A stretch of DNA of 64,000 nt, taken from positions 62,001 through 126,000 of the forward strand of contig JAMPIV010012438.1 of assembly GCA_024509875.1 (NCBI GenBank), in the 5' to 3' direction. Below the pieces are notes generated by a model. That model ran no database searches. It saw only the letters and a program-made list of their open reading frames with translations, and was not told the origin of the DNA. The first letter of the stretch is position 1. Each line of letters opens with the position of its first letter. A program made the position numbers and the translations under genes. The DNA comes from Oreohelix idahoensis. Its lineage: Eukaryota; Mollusca; Gastropoda; Stylommatophora; Oreohelicidae. This document shows, one piece after another, positions 40,001 to 48,460 of this stretch.

Positions 40001-42093
40001 CTTTTAAAGATGTGGTATCACGTCTGTTATCTACTGCATATGCAGTGAACTGTTGCAGGTAGAGTTGGTCATTAGTTTCTGAGCCACTGCGTGTACTGTG
40101 GTCTGATGTACGATTATCTTGTGTTTCTGTAGGATGTCTGTCACCCCTCAGTCCATCTTTTCCTGGGCTGTTCCATATTCCTTGTTGCTTCCATATTTTG
40201 AGATAATATGCCTGTACTCGCCCATGTTTTACCAGAGTCCAAAAGGGACATAAAGAATAGGAGCATTGTAACATACCTAGCATGTTGTAAAAGACAACTA
40301 AAGAAGGTTGGGCATAGGGCGGCCTACATCATTATGGTAAACACTAAGCCACAAAAACGTCAGCAATTAAAGCCACTAAAACGTCAGCACTTAAAACCAC
40401 AAAAACGTCCGCACTTTAAACCACAAAAACGTCAGCACTTTAAGCCAGAAAAACGTCTGTACTTTAAGCCAGAAAAACGTCAGTACTTTAAGCCAGAAAA
40501 CGTCCGCATTTTAAGCCAGAAAAACTTCAGCACTTTAAACCACAAAACATCAGCACTTTAAACCACAAAAACGTCAGCACGTTAAGCCAGAAAAACGTCA
40601 ATACTTTAAGCCACAAAAACGTCAGCACTTTAAGACTTAAAAACGTCAGCTCTTTAAGCCATAAACACGTCAGCACTTTAAACCACAAAAACATCAGCAC
40701 TTTAAACCACAAAAACGTCAGCATTTTAAGCCACATAAACTTCAGTACTTTAAGCCACACAAACGTCACCAAGTTTGGCAGCCAGACAGATGCCAGTGGA
40801 ACGGGAGTGCAGAAGAAGACACTAGCGAAGGATAGGACATTCAGTGACAAAATCTGTGGATAGCATTACAAGACACTCCCTGTTTTGTTTTGAACTTTGT
40901 CTCATCTGCCAAATTTGTTGCCTCAAGCCCAAGAACCTTAACACCCTTTAACACCCAACTCTCCTTTGTCTGAAGCAACCTTCTGTATCTATGCATTTCT
41001 TAATTCTAGATTTATATTACCATTTTGTTTCTTTGCCGCTCACATCTCGTCTTATGCCTCTCCTTGTTTATTTTATTCATTCCTTGTTTTTAATAGTATT
41101 CACTTGACTTCTATTTATAGGTTCCACCATTTTTTTTATTTTTATCGTTCGTGTATTTCGCACTTTCGTTCTCTCCTATTAGCGTTCCTTTATTCCAGAC
41201 AGAAGTCTTGTGGCCGTAACATTCTTCATCTGGGAATCCTTCGCCGCTGGCGGTCAAAGCAGTCAGTGGAAATCACGCCTGGTGGCATCTTGTAGGGCAG
41301 CAACAAACTGCTTCCACCTTGCTCAGTCGACGGCCCTCCTTCGTGCAATGCCCCAGCTCTGGTTTATTCTTTGCATCTCGCCTCCACAGTTCTCCGCCAA
41401 GTTGTTTTTGGCCAGCCTCTCTTTCGCTTTCCTTCAAGGGTCCAAAGCATAGTTGTTCTTGTGATGGCATCTGGATCTCTTCTGAGGACGTGGCCAACAA
41501 AACTCCAGCGTCTGCCAGCTATGATGGTGTGCATGTCCTCTTGGTTGCTCCGAGTAAGCAGTTCTTAGCTGGTGGTGGTACTCTGACAAAGGATTCGTAG
41601 AATTTTCCTTAAGACAGATAGGCCGTAACATTTCCAAATCGTTTTGTCTTTTATCCCAGTAAGACATATTACATATCTTCATGTACCTGTAATTTACGTT
41701 TTCAGGTATATCTGCATTATGGTTTTAATGGGTATCTTCTTTGTGGTGTTAATGTGTATCTTCATTATGTTTTTAATGTATGTCTTCATTATGTTTTTAA
41801 TGTAAATATTCATTATGGTTTTAATGTGCATCTTCATTATGGTTTTAATGTGTATCTTCATTATGGTTTAATGTTTATCTTCATTATGGTTTTATGTGTA
41901 TCTTCATTATGGTTTCATGTTTATCTTATTATGTTTTAAGTGTGTATCATCATTATGTTTTTAATGCATATTTTAATTACATTTTATTGGCATTGACAGG
42001 TTTGGCTGATTGAAATAAATAGCAACCCAGCCCTCCAGACAAACTGCCAAGCACTGAAGGAATCAATACCATGTGTTGTAGAAAATTGTTTGT
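13806..42093 (+). CDS. TTLL10: TTLL10-like tubulin polyglycylase gene, spliced, 8 exons placed
   Basis: Joining exons 13806-13957, 17552-17670, 19425-19625, 21962-22121, 24299-24470, 25218-25358, 39707-39823 and 42000-42093 gives one continuous frame of about 385 codons. Intron phases are 2,1,1,2,0,0,0 and each border has gt and ag. Seen: the family opening FYIGGGNG, the ATP-grasp motifs [31 protein letters not shown] and [10 protein letters not shown]. Known: TTLL enzymes ligate amino acids to tubulin side chains with ATP, and TTLL10 elongates polyglycine chains on tubulin and other proteins, mainly in cilia. Inferred: a ciliary modification enzyme. Introns hold nearly all repeats of this part of the window; intron 6 is 14.3 kb. 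The terminal exon is not found. TTLL3/8 are alternatives, but the opening motif favours TTLL10. Confidence 0.85.
13995..14290 (-). mobile_element. LINE family A 3' fragment in TTLL10 intron 1
   Basis: Minus-strand copy: ctcccataggagcataggcc, then the codons for GRPK-like and RRRW-like segments in decayed form, and gtgtgtcttatccatggcta. It begins 38 bases after the exon 1 donor. Frames are broken. Confidence 0.65.
14291..14630. other. AT-rich intron sequence, nothing recognised
   Basis: Very AT-rich intronic DNA with homopolymer runs and no motif that I can assign. Confidence 0.5.
14632..14762 (+). mobile_element. tRNA-derived SINE, family B, partial copy
   Basis: A tRNA-like head: cgattggcagagcgttagcc (A box area), then agtaccgggttcgaaacac (B box), followed by a family body segment, atccagctgtaaataggttc. 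It stops near 14762, where a second copy begins. Confidence 0.6.
14765..15985 (+). mobile_element. tRNA-derived SINE, family B, split by an insertion
   Basis: The left part 14772-14811 is the A-box half (cgattgacatagtggttaga, gcgctggtctctcgcag). The right part from about 15783 is the B-box half (caggtaccgggttcgattca) plus the body: cccagctgtaagtgggtacc, gcagtgaagaagagaactgg, cttcactccccctacggcag. A 0.96-kb block sits between them. The body matches the minus-strand copy at 52440-52750. Confidence 0.7.
14812..15775. mobile_element. Insertion inside SINE B, TG...CA ends, possibly a solo LTR
   Basis: The block begins tgtgatagcaatagg and ends ttgtaactatcaca, so its ends form the short inverted repeat tgtgatag/ctatcaca, as LTRs often do. 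It contains an aataaa near 15530 and no coding capacity. A CAG flanks both sides if the right end is taken as ...ctatca, which gives only a 3-bp duplication, so LTR identity is an inference. Confidence 0.45.
16005..16069. repeat. (CT)n microsatellite
   Basis: About 65 bases of pure CT dinucleotide. Confidence 0.95.
16379..16680 (-). mobile_element. LINE RNase H domain fragment (I/Jockey-like)
   Basis: The minus strand reads [20 protein letters not shown], then after damage a [20 protein letters not shown] segment. The CPGHAG..N..AD motif is the C-terminal part of RNase H carried by I- and Jockey-group non-LTR elements. A stop precedes it and part of the domain is missing. Confidence 0.7.
17030..17505 (+). 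mobile_element. LINE family E 3' fragment
   Basis: Broken plus frames give [16 protein letters not shown], then [19 protein letters not shown] and K-R-D-W-G-R-Q-R, then an [18 protein letters not shown] end and an (AAG)n tail at 17493-17504. This is the C-terminus of an RTE-like endonuclease-reverse transcriptase. It ends 46 bases before TTLL10 exon 2. A minus-strand relative lies at 53220-53500. Confidence 0.7.
17552..17670 (+). CDS. TTLL10: TTLL10-like exon 2
   Basis: Acceptor gtatccag|g and donor gaag|gtgagt; it enters in phase 2 and leaves in phase 1. It encodes [20 protein letters not shown], then W-T-E-S-K-S-G and FREG. The pattern GW.R......Y.LKW.E is the N-terminal signature of TTL-fold proteins. 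Confidence 0.85.
17830..18550. mobile_element. Unclassified interspersed repeat with (CAA)n tail
   Basis: From about 17860 to 18520 the sequence has moderate GC and several mid-size open frames on both strands, then ends in a clean (CAA)8 run at 18526-18548. A simple-sequence tail of that kind is typical of retroposed elements. I could not name the family. Orientation by tail would be plus. Confidence 0.4.
18585..18735 (+). mobile_element. LINE family A 3' fragment
   Basis: Shows gaggaagacacggaagacct, taagctgatggcacgcgaca and gttgaaggcctatgctcctt, followed by ggggagctaaaggtta. This is the family's terminal coding and tail sequence. Confidence 0.6.
18840..19190. mobile_element. Unclassified repeat R, copy 1
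   Basis: Starts with (CTT)n at about 18851 and contains gcgaagctgcgatatttgcg, cctttcggccgaaacatccg and the palindrome ggtcagcactggttcgctga (ending ccc). A decayed relative of the first half lies at 20826-20950, so this is an interspersed element of unknown class. Confidence 0.45.
19425..19625 (+). CDS. TTLL10: TTLL10-like exon 3
   Basis: Acceptor ttttgcag|ga and donor ccaag|gtatgc, phase 1 in and out, 67 codons. It encodes [25 protein letters not shown] and FVPETYKVD. The K.G(L/M)...L.......P.TY.L pattern is the part of TTL proteins that leads to the ATP-grasp core. Confidence 0.88.
19861..19960 (+). pseudogene. Putative 5' external transcribed spacer fragment of rDNA
   Basis: A GC-rich block with no match elsewhere in the window lies directly upstream of the 18S-like start. 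Its composition contrasts with the AT-rich intron. Its position suggests a piece of rDNA 5' ETS carried along. Identity is inferred from position only. Confidence 0.4.
19961..20175 (+). pseudogene. 18S rRNA 5'-end fragment (pseudogene)
   Basis: Reads atctagttgatcctgccagt, then tgcttgtctcaaagattaag, ccatgcatgtctaagtt, gtgaaaccgcgaatggttca, tcgaggttccttagat and ctccgaccctcgcgg. This is the first roughly 200 nt of eukaryotic small-subunit rRNA with scattered changes and small indels. It stops near cttttattagtt. It lies in TTLL10 intron 3 in the gene's orientation and cannot make functional rRNA. Confidence 0.93.
20191..20330. repeat. 24-bp tandem repeat, 6 copies
   Basis: Unit ggacatgaggtatagcatgc followed by atac, phased at 20191, 20215, 20239, 20263, 20287 and 20311. 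It begins about 15 bases after the rRNA fragment and is followed directly by a 19-bp array. Confidence 0.93.
20331..20722. repeat. 19-bp tandem repeat derived from LINE family A
   Basis: About 20 units of atttcaatcttgtcatacc (caatct at 20335, 20354, 20373, 20392 and so on). The array runs directly into aatccgtctattctactcaa, which continues as the LINE A minus strand does at 22747-22775. The unit equals the LINE segment whose reverse strand encodes G-L-K-W-Y-D-K. Confidence 0.85.
20723..20815 (-). mobile_element. LINE family A fragment beside the 19-bp array
   Basis: gtctattctactcaagcaag matches ttctattctgcgcaagcaac of the copy at 22424-22990 at the same relative position. It is short and decayed. 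Confidence 0.5.
20826..20950. mobile_element. Unclassified repeat R, copy 2 (partial)
   Basis: gctaggctgcgatatctgcg and the following catccgattttagcaagcaa parallel copy 1 at 18908-18970. Confidence 0.45.
21150..21262 (-). mobile_element. LINE family A fragment
   Basis: gtctgtaactttctggttgt and agccatacagtagaactatc match the minus strand of the copy near 22785-22860. Confidence 0.55.
21445..21560 (+). mobile_element. SINE family L, 3' fragment
   Basis: Starts ttcgtgcactgtgctgggat and runs through tgtgtgatctaagggaggag to gaagatggtccttcaaacc. It is the last about 110 bases of SINE-L without the tRNA head. Confidence 0.7.
21735..21865 (-). mobile_element. LINE family B 3' fragment
   Basis: ttcacgcctagttgcgcttt and gacagcgacaaactctctcc parallel the minus-strand LINE B at 41270-41320 (cacgcctggtggcatcttgt, gcagcaacaaactgcttcca). 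Confidence 0.5.
21962..22121 (+). CDS. TTLL10: TTLL10-like exon 4 (ATP-grasp nucleotide-binding part)
   Basis: Acceptor cttctaacag|at and donor agag|gtatgt; phase 1 in, phase 2 out. It encodes [21 protein letters not shown], where the KP......GKGI motif binds ATP in TTL enzymes, then [14 protein letters not shown]. It joins exon 3 directly at the Y-Q-D-G junction, so no exon seems to be missing between them. Confidence 0.9.
22150..22328 (+). mobile_element. SINE family L, 3' fragment
   Basis: Begins 28 bases after the exon 4 donor. Shows tttatagattatgtgattca, ccggtgctacggagttcgcg and tgtgtggtctaagggaggag, then the AAACC tail (aaaccaaaccaaac). Confidence 0.75.
22424..22990 (-). mobile_element. 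LINE family A 3' end, best copy
   Basis: A 5'-truncated non-LTR retrotransposon. The minus strand is open for about 180 codons: [79 protein letters not shown]. The LLYGSETW and GHTLRR...GRGRPK pattern is the C-terminus of RTE-like endonuclease-RT proteins common in molluscs. The 3' tail is an imperfect (AAG)n at 22430-22440. It serves as the reference for family A fragments in the window. Confidence 0.85.
23221..24265 (+). mobile_element. LINE family B, RT palm to 3' end, broken
   Basis: Decayed plus-strand [21 protein letters not shown] (F-A-D-D, the YADD box), then [73 protein letters not shown], and [19 protein letters not shown]. Several stops and shifts separate these. The tail contains ctgactgctttgacag twice. 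It ends 34 bases before TTLL10 exon 5. Relatives lie at 41160-41650 (minus), 51470-51985 and 21735-21865. Confidence 0.82.
24299..24470 (+). CDS. TTLL10: TTLL10-like exon 5
   Basis: Acceptor catttcag|g and donor aatcag|gtatca; phase 2 in, phase 0 out. It encodes [20 protein letters not shown], where K-F-D-I-R-x-Y-M-L is the invariant TTL signature lining the active site, then [24 protein letters not shown]. The last motif is the usual HLTN of the family. Confidence 0.92.
24665..25085 (+). mobile_element. LINE family A fragment with an internal tandem expansion
   Basis: gagatgagaagaagacgctg and gataggacaggcattgagga encode the RRRW..IG segment. After atccccagggggaaaa comes a tandem array (24778-24942) of a unit like gtcaaaggtagacccaaaaaa, about seven copies. 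Family A sequence then resumes: aaacacggagaagaaagctg, gagctgatggcacgtgacag, gttgaaggcctatgttcttg. The unit is the G-R-P-K-K coding segment. Confidence 0.75.
24778..24942. repeat. About 21-25 bp tandem repeat grown within a LINE A copy
   Basis: About seven units of aaaggtagaccc plus a variable A run plus cgtc. Length differences are all in the A and C runs. Confidence 0.85.
25218..25358 (+). CDS. TTLL10: TTLL10-like exon 6
   Basis: Acceptor ttatctctag|ta and donor ttgaca|gtgagt, phase 0 in and out, 47 codons. It encodes [20 protein letters not shown], then [11 protein letters not shown] and a W-V-Y segment. TTL proteins carry a comparable 'QK..P.Y...KE..(M/W)' stretch before the final helices. 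It is followed by the 14.3-kb intron 6. Confidence 0.88.
25370..25800 (+). mobile_element. LINE family C 3' end, decayed copy 1
   Basis: Matches the better copy at 37585-38150: gtagaaacatggacaatgta, gtcatagaaaacctagacat, cattggaaagacgagttgaag, and gaccttcgttgtggagatgg, ending in (GAT)n. Many stops. Confidence 0.7.
26030..26632. repeat. 12-bp minisatellite array 1 (cctaacatgggg)
   Basis: About 47 imperfect units from about 26070. The left junction sequence cattctttctttgtctcctc, then a degenerate gagactc..gaaactac, is shared with array 3. Since 12 is a multiple of three, several frames stay open with 4-residue repeats ([12 protein letters not shown]); these are not evidence of protein. Confidence 0.95.
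26633..27329. other. Spacer between two 12-bp arrays
   Basis: About 700 bases without a recognised gene or a clear repeat. Orientation and origin unknown. Confidence 0.4.
27330..28375. repeat. 12-bp minisatellite array 2 (cctaacatgggg)
   Basis: About 87 units over 1.05 kb in the same orientation as array 1. Variants include aacattgggcct, aacataaggcct and aacatggggtct. Occasional indels shift phase (27590-27600, 27775, 28060). The array is inside TTLL10 intron 6. Confidence 0.95.
28540..28760 (-). mobile_element. LINE family C 3' end, copy on minus strand
   Basis: cgtctctgtaacgaaggttg, gatggatctcc-like caaagtcttctgtcttttgt, ctttcctgtccatctcttga and tcttttatggtcttttgcaa are the reverse of family C at 37960-38140. 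Confidence 0.7.
29040..29745 (+). mobile_element. LINE RNase H and C-terminal domain (I/Nimb-like), broken
   Basis: Plus strand: [50 protein letters not shown], then in the next frame [20 protein letters not shown], then [20 protein letters not shown]. The FTDALTV...QWIPA...GNE.AD.LAKEG set is RNase H of I-group non-LTR elements, and the R.DQ...F.LRT.HNRL motif is their C-terminal extension. At least two frameshifts. It ends in an A-rich stretch. Confidence 0.82.
29746..30061. other. AT-rich, nothing recognised
   Basis: Short intronic stretch between the LINE relic and the SINE without motifs that I can assign. Confidence 0.4.
30062..30548 (-). mobile_element. tRNA-derived SINE, family L (full-length copy 3, reversed)
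   Basis: Reading the minus strand: a head with ggagtaactaagaggtaagg (A box) and accaggttcgattctcag (B box), then cagaaccagtggttctaatg, atccgagaaagtt region, aaatcccacggcagttg, gtgctacggagatcgtgcac, tgtgtgatctaagggaggag and an aaccaaacc tail. Same order and length as copies 1 and 2. Confidence 0.82.
30593..30619. repeat. Left terminal inverted repeat of the Tc1-like element
   Basis: tactgaagcacattaaaaac then gcaccac. It differs from the right end only at its first base (T versus C). Confidence 0.9.
31592..32815 (+). pseudogene. RAG1 N-terminal-like protein of N-RAG-TP type, frameshifted
   Basis: Coding pieces in three plus frames. Piece 1 (31592-31714) starts [20 protein letters not shown], with a C-x2-C. 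Piece 2 (about 31722-32364) has [20 protein letters not shown], then KKC, a second C-x2-C, a later C-x2-C (CQLCNCV) and a Thr/Pro-rich linker with the phrase EVDVPAHI twice; stops near 31906 and 32061. Piece 3 (to 32815) has [39 protein letters not shown] and [20 protein letters not shown]. Order and spacing (C..C, then F.I.V..D...H....C..C) recall the zinc-binding part of RAG1 upstream of its catalytic core. No DDE core is visible, as in N-RAG-TP. Function unknown; dead here. Confidence 0.65.
33551..33568. repeat. Right terminal inverted repeat of the N-RAG-TP-like element
   Basis: ctggcaaacagccgtg is the reverse complement of the left terminus (cacggctgtttg), with the neighbouring ccag also matched after a small gap. 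Confidence 0.7.
33569..33785 (+). mobile_element. Internal 5' part of the Tc1-like element between two insertions
   Basis: About 217 bases that rejoin the transposon body when both inserts are removed. No independent gene is supported here, although one frame is open for about 70 codons. Confidence 0.55.
33786..35652 (-). mobile_element. 5'-truncated RTE-like LINE inserted in the Tc1-like element
   Basis: Flanked by a 13-bp direct repeat, ttgtggcagtata (33773-33785 and 35653-35665), the target site duplication. On the minus strand its 3' end is an (ATT)n-like tail next to the left duplicate (ataataataataata on plus). The 5' side is truncated within the reverse transcriptase ORF. These are hallmarks of target-primed reverse transcription. 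Confidence 0.9.
33849..35640 (-). pseudogene. RTE-like reverse transcriptase ORF, truncated and frameshifted
   Basis: From 35640 down: [54 protein letters not shown], then motif [13 protein letters not shown], where the usual catalytic Asp (F-x-D-F-x-K-A-F-D) is Tyr, [13 protein letters not shown], then a frameshift near 34640, DFADDLAF (F-A-D-D box), another shift near 34400, and the C-terminal LTYGCESW...GHVLRM...GKRKIGRPK. The endonuclease domain is absent. Such enzymes nick DNA and copy their own RNA; this one is inactive by truncation, shifts and the Asp to Tyr change. Confidence 0.88.
35716..36729 (+). pseudogene. Tc1-like transposase, DD34E type, broken
   Basis: Starts [20 protein letters not shown] at 35716. 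The N-terminal paired-like helix-turn-helix has [10 protein letters not shown]...TIVRL. A TGA at 36004 interrupts the region, but the frame continues to the first catalytic Asp (T-D-E-S-R-F, codon 36163). A frameshift follows near 36290. A TAG at 36430 directly precedes the second Asp (D-N-A-R-A-H, 36433). The Glu lies in [13 protein letters not shown] (36538), 34 residues after the second Asp. It ends at the stop 36727-36729. Cut-and-paste transposition is the family role. Confidence 0.9.
36929..36955. repeat. Right terminal inverted repeat of the Tc1-like element
   Basis: gtggtgcgtttttaatgtgc then ttcagtg, followed by the TA duplicate. Confidence 0.9.
37110..37395. repeat. 12-bp minisatellite array 3
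   Basis: The same left junction as array 1 (cattctttctttgtctcctc, then agagac, then gaaactac) leads into about 20 diverged units of the cctaacatgggg type, many with cctcacatgggg or cccagcataggg. Followed after about 190 bases by LINE family C. Confidence 0.9.
37585..38150 (+). mobile_element. LINE family C 3' end, best copy
   Basis: Open plus frame: [93 protein letters not shown]. This is the C-terminus of an RTE-like endonuclease-RT protein (the FLYGAETW and GRRGRGR-type motifs). It ends with cttcgttgtggagatggga and (GAT)n. Upstream parts are lost. Confidence 0.85.
38183..38655 (+). mobile_element. tRNA-derived SINE, family L (full-length copy 2)
   Basis: Head tcggagtggttaagaggtat (A box) and accggattcgctccc (B box), then tctgaaccgtggttcctaat, atcggatgccttgccttctc, aaaaatccctcggcagttgg, gtgctacgtacttcgtgcac and tgtgtgatgtaagggaggaa, ending in the cttaaaaccaaaccaaac tail. 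Confidence 0.85.
38657..38745 (-). mobile_element. SINE family B head fragment
   Basis: Read on minus: ttgatagagtggttaaagtt, cctgcctctagcggcaaagt, taccggatttcaggatc. It matches the head of the copy at 52440-52750 (gtggcaaagttaccggattc). It ends where the SINE-L copy begins, so SINE-L may have inserted into it. Confidence 0.5.
38860..39282. repeat. Diverged tandem repeat, unit roughly 60 bp, left part
   Basis: Repeating pieces cagaatgtgaaactgttt, gtcagaatgctgaggtattt and cttagtcagaatgt. The series resumes at 39585-39660, after the mariner fragment. Confidence 0.65.
39283..39590 (-). mobile_element. mariner transposon fragment (3' part of transposase)
   Basis: The minus strand gives [20 protein letters not shown], then a shifted V-H-E-W-L-like piece and [11 protein letters not shown]. 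The YSPDLAP(S)DYH.FGPLK motif holds the third catalytic Asp of mariner DD34D transposases. The left end (acgaggtcgcttcaaatgaa, preceded by TATA) looks like a mariner terminal repeat. The 5' two thirds of the gene are missing. Confidence 0.8.
39707..39823 (+). CDS. TTLL10: TTLL10-like exon 7
   Basis: Acceptor ttctctctag|aa and donor atgaag|gtttgt, phase 0 in and out, 39 codons. It encodes [17 protein letters not shown], then [18 protein letters not shown]. The F-D-L-Y-G-x-D-F-M motif carries acidic residues that bind Mg-ATP in the TTL family. Confidence 0.92.
39840..40344. other. Intron 7, nothing recognised
   Basis: AT-rich intronic sequence without motifs that I can assign. Confidence 0.4.
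40345..40765. repeat. 24-bp tandem repeat, about 17 copies
   Basis: Unit acgtcagcactttaaaccac then aaaa, phased at 40357, 40381, 40405, 40429 and onward. Frames stay open in K/Q/P-rich (plus) or W-L-K-V-L-T-F (minus) repeats. Directly followed by a LINE A fragment. Confidence 0.93.
40790..40885 (+). mobile_element. LINE family A fragment next to the 24-bp array
   Basis: agtgcagaagaagacactag, cgaaggataggacattcagt and attacaagacactccctgtt match the family A RRRW..IG and following segment. Confidence 0.55.
40886..41159. other. Intron 7, nothing recognised
   Basis: Pyrimidine-rich sequence without a supported feature. Confidence 0.35.
41160..41650 (-). mobile_element. LINE family B 3' end, minus-strand copy
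   Basis: Reverse of the copy at 23700-24160: aagtcttgtggccgtaacat, cacgcctggtggcatcttgt, ctccgccaagttgtttttgg, gatggcatctggatctcttc, ctgaggacgtggccaacaaa. It carries remnants of the GRRW..VGHVLR and GRPK..WR segments. Confidence 0.75.
41706..41985. repeat. About 21-23 bp tandem repeat
   Basis: About eleven units of cttcattatggttttaatgt with gtat, becoming irregular at both ends. It ends about 15 bases before the TTLL10 exon 8 acceptor. Confidence 0.85.
42000..42093 (+). CDS. TTLL10: TTLL10-like exon 8 (last placed)
   Basis: Acceptor attgacag|gt and proposed donor ttgt|gtacgt at 42093/42094, leaving in phase 1. It encodes [12 protein letters not shown], the metal-binding Glu/Asn motif of TTL ATP-grasp enzymes, then [18 protein letters not shown]. 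Without splicing, the frame would stop three codons later at the taa at 42099. I cannot tell a short end from a missing last exon. Confidence 0.85.
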
Positions 42094-42373
42094 GTACGTA
42101 ATCAATTTATCTCATAATATTTGTCTGTCCGTCGCATATGTTTACAAGCAGTCTCTTTTATGGGACAGGCAAAGAACAGGACCACGACTTCTACCAGGTG
42201 TCTTCTTAACATGTGAAAAGGGCGAGGTTGGGCATTTATCTATCAACCTCAATGTTGTAAAACAAATTGCAACAGTACATAATCTCTTCACTGCAAGAAA
42301 GTGTTTTGGCTAAGAGTTTTTTTCATTAAGGTCAAATGATTCAGCTGCTGCATGCTCCCTACCTTAGAAAAAA

Positions 42374-42640
<267 letters not shown>

Positions 42641-42959
42641 GATAGGGTGGGCGAGATGATGATGATGATTATGCTGTGATGTGTGATCACTCTCCTGCTC
42701 ACACTCGCACCGACCCGAACAACAATAAAACTCTTGATTCTAGAGGCAGGGGCTATATTTATTTTTACAACCCATTCAGTGACAAAGCAAACATTAAACC
42801 AATAAACTAGCGAACATAGAAAAACAAAACAAAACACCCAACAGTGCCCGATGCTAATCTGAAGAAGCAAACAAAGCACAGAATAGTTAAAATCATAATA
42901 TAATACTGAATGAGAAACACCACGCTCTCACCTGTCAAACTGTCCTACGCCGCCACCTG

Positions 42960-43600
42960 ACACACTCAACTATCACACACACACACACTCATGTGTGTCG
43001 TCCAATGCGACTAGTATGGTGTTGTGCATGAGGCTGGCAACCTCACCGTGTAACACAGATTGCTACCAAAACCACTACTGCCCGAGCATCTGAATGCTTA
43101 ATATGAAGGCAAACCACACTGTTGGCCCCATGCTCCCTCAGGAGCGGATAAGAGAAATATATATCTTGAAGTGAGCCCACGTGCTCTCACAACCATTCCT
43201 CATAATTAAATAATCATAAAATGGACATAAAATAATATTCAACTATATGTACAACAAATACTCTCAATAACGAGAATAAACCACCACCTTGCAACTGATC
43301 TATCTCAATATTCGTTACTGCATTCGGAAGCATGTCGTATGTGACGACTGGTGCGCCTGGCAACAAGCTTGTCGTATATGACCACTGATGAGACTGGGAA
43401 TCTTATCACATGAAACACATCGTTACCGAAACAAATCACTGCCATAGCATATAAATGCTTCATGCAGGCTTCTGTTGGATTCAGCCGCACTGGTGTCGCC
43501 CTGCTCCGCAAGGAGCAAACAGCAACACTTATGTCTCAAATGCGCTTTACGCCCAAGGAGTGGCCTCGCGCTCTCCAGAAATCTAAATGACTATTCTCAC
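42960..43600. repeat. Imperfect direct duplication of unknown origin
   Basis: Two related blocks, about 43010-43200 and 43340-43560. Each has gaggctggcaacctcaccgt / gagactgggaatcttatcac, cagattgctaccaaaaccac / catcgttaccgaaacaaatc, then a gaatgctt/aaatgctt and ctccctcaggagc/ctccgcaaggagc. A weaker match lies at 52365-52435. Class unknown. Confidence 0.5.
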
Positions 43601-44680
43601 ATCACAGTAACCCATTAAATATATACAGTAGAATTATGATAAGTAGGCTATCGTGAAATACACTCAATTACTTTTACATTAAAGAAATAAAATATAATTA
43701 CTCTTGACTTAACAACTAGAACTAGTCATCATACAAAGGAAAATTAACACGACAACTCTTTCTTTCCTTTACTGGGGAAAATTATCTTAATCTGCTTCCC
43801 ACCCACGTGTCAATTCACACAATATAAAACTGGCGTCTTCTTTATACACACGCATGGTGACGCGCTGCCTTTCATGACCACGTGGCCGCCATCTTGATAA
43901 CAGTCAATATCATCTAAATTCAAGTAAAAAATCGCTTCTCTGTCCAGTTTCATGTATAAAATACTCTCCTACTAAATTTGCCCTTCTCTGATGAATGGAA
44001 TACTTGATACTAAACTATTACATATGTGATTTGGGCTTTGCGTGCCTAATTAACCGATCTGTGGTAAAGTGGGATGATATAAATATTTATAGGGACTTAG
44101 TGTACTGACTGAGATCAGCTGTGAAGGTATCTGTATCTAATATGTGTAGTGTTTTACAGATAACCTTACTTACTGCCACATATTTATATCTCAGTCAGAA
44201 TTATTCTGGAATATTGTGTTGGCAACGTTATATGTCTAGGATTATGCAAATGATGAAGTGTAAGTCACCACAACAACAACAGATAAACAATTTAATTATT
44301 CCACCACACTTGACAATACTGTGACACTCACAAACAGTCAACACTCTAGAAGACTATCTTAAAAGATTCAATGATAAATTTCAGATATGTACATATGTAT
44401 TGATTTTCTCTACAATAGTGATCCTGATTCAACTACACAGTGAACCAGGCAATATAATAACATGTAATTTCAAATATTATGTACACAGATATAAATGTGG
44501 TCTTTGCATTGACATACAATATTAGTATTCTATGTGTGTGTGTGAGTTGTGATGTGGTAATATGAGGTAATACTGGTTTTGTTCTTCAAGATAGATTCTT
44601 ATTAGACATCATGACTGCATGTGCTTGTGTATGTTTGGAACTAGTATTGGAGATGGTCTCAGTTCCGAACATTAAAACAA
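43601..44680. other. No gene recognised
   Basis: About 1.1 kb of AT-rich DNA. The missing 3' exon of the TTLL10 gene could be here or further right, but I could not identify it. Confidence 0.4.
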
Positions 44681-44990
44681 TTAATTGCCCCTCTTAATTA
44701 AGTTAGTGTCATTTACGAGGGGTACATAGTGTTTAGCTCTTTTGGCCACAGTGGGCTTAACTTTCGTGATGGCGGCAGGCAAGGACTCCTCTGCTCGACT
44801 ATTCACTGTTTCTGAAGACACCTCACTGGTTACTATAGGGACCCAAGAGTATGTTGTAGCCTCTGGATTCAGCAAACGCTCAGACCAGGTGCGGCTTCAA
44901 TAACTAGGACCACAGTCCCAAAATTCAAGGAAATAAACACAGATACGTTGACTAGCACTGAATGTAGGCACAAATACTGGCACAAATTCC
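44681..44990 (-). other. Unidentified short ORF region
   Basis: The minus strand is open for about 65 codons (SETVNSRAEESLPAAITKVK, VAKRAKHYVPLVNDT). The composition is protein-like but I do not recognise a family. It could be a retroelement remnant or chance. Confidence 0.2.
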
Positions 44991-46973
<1,983 letters not shown>

Positions 46974-47227
46974 TAGACTGTCCTCGACTTACGGCGAATG
47001 CGACTTGCAAACATTAGTACTTACGACAAGCATCTCATTAATCCTTTTGTATTATTTTTTGACTCAAAACATAAGGTAGTAAATTTTTTTATTATCTTTT
47101 TATCGATCGTTTATTGCAGCACATTACTGCACAATGCAGTAATTGTATGTGAATAATTGTACACTGTATTATTTCATTGTATATAGAGAGTGAATGTAAA
47201 ATATAACAAAACAGACAAATACCTTTA

Positions 47228-47262
47228 GCCTTTACGTATCTTTATATATATATATATATATA
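47228..47262. repeat. Short (TA)n
   Basis: About 18 TA units. Confidence 0.9.
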
Positions 47263-48460
<1,198 letters not shown>

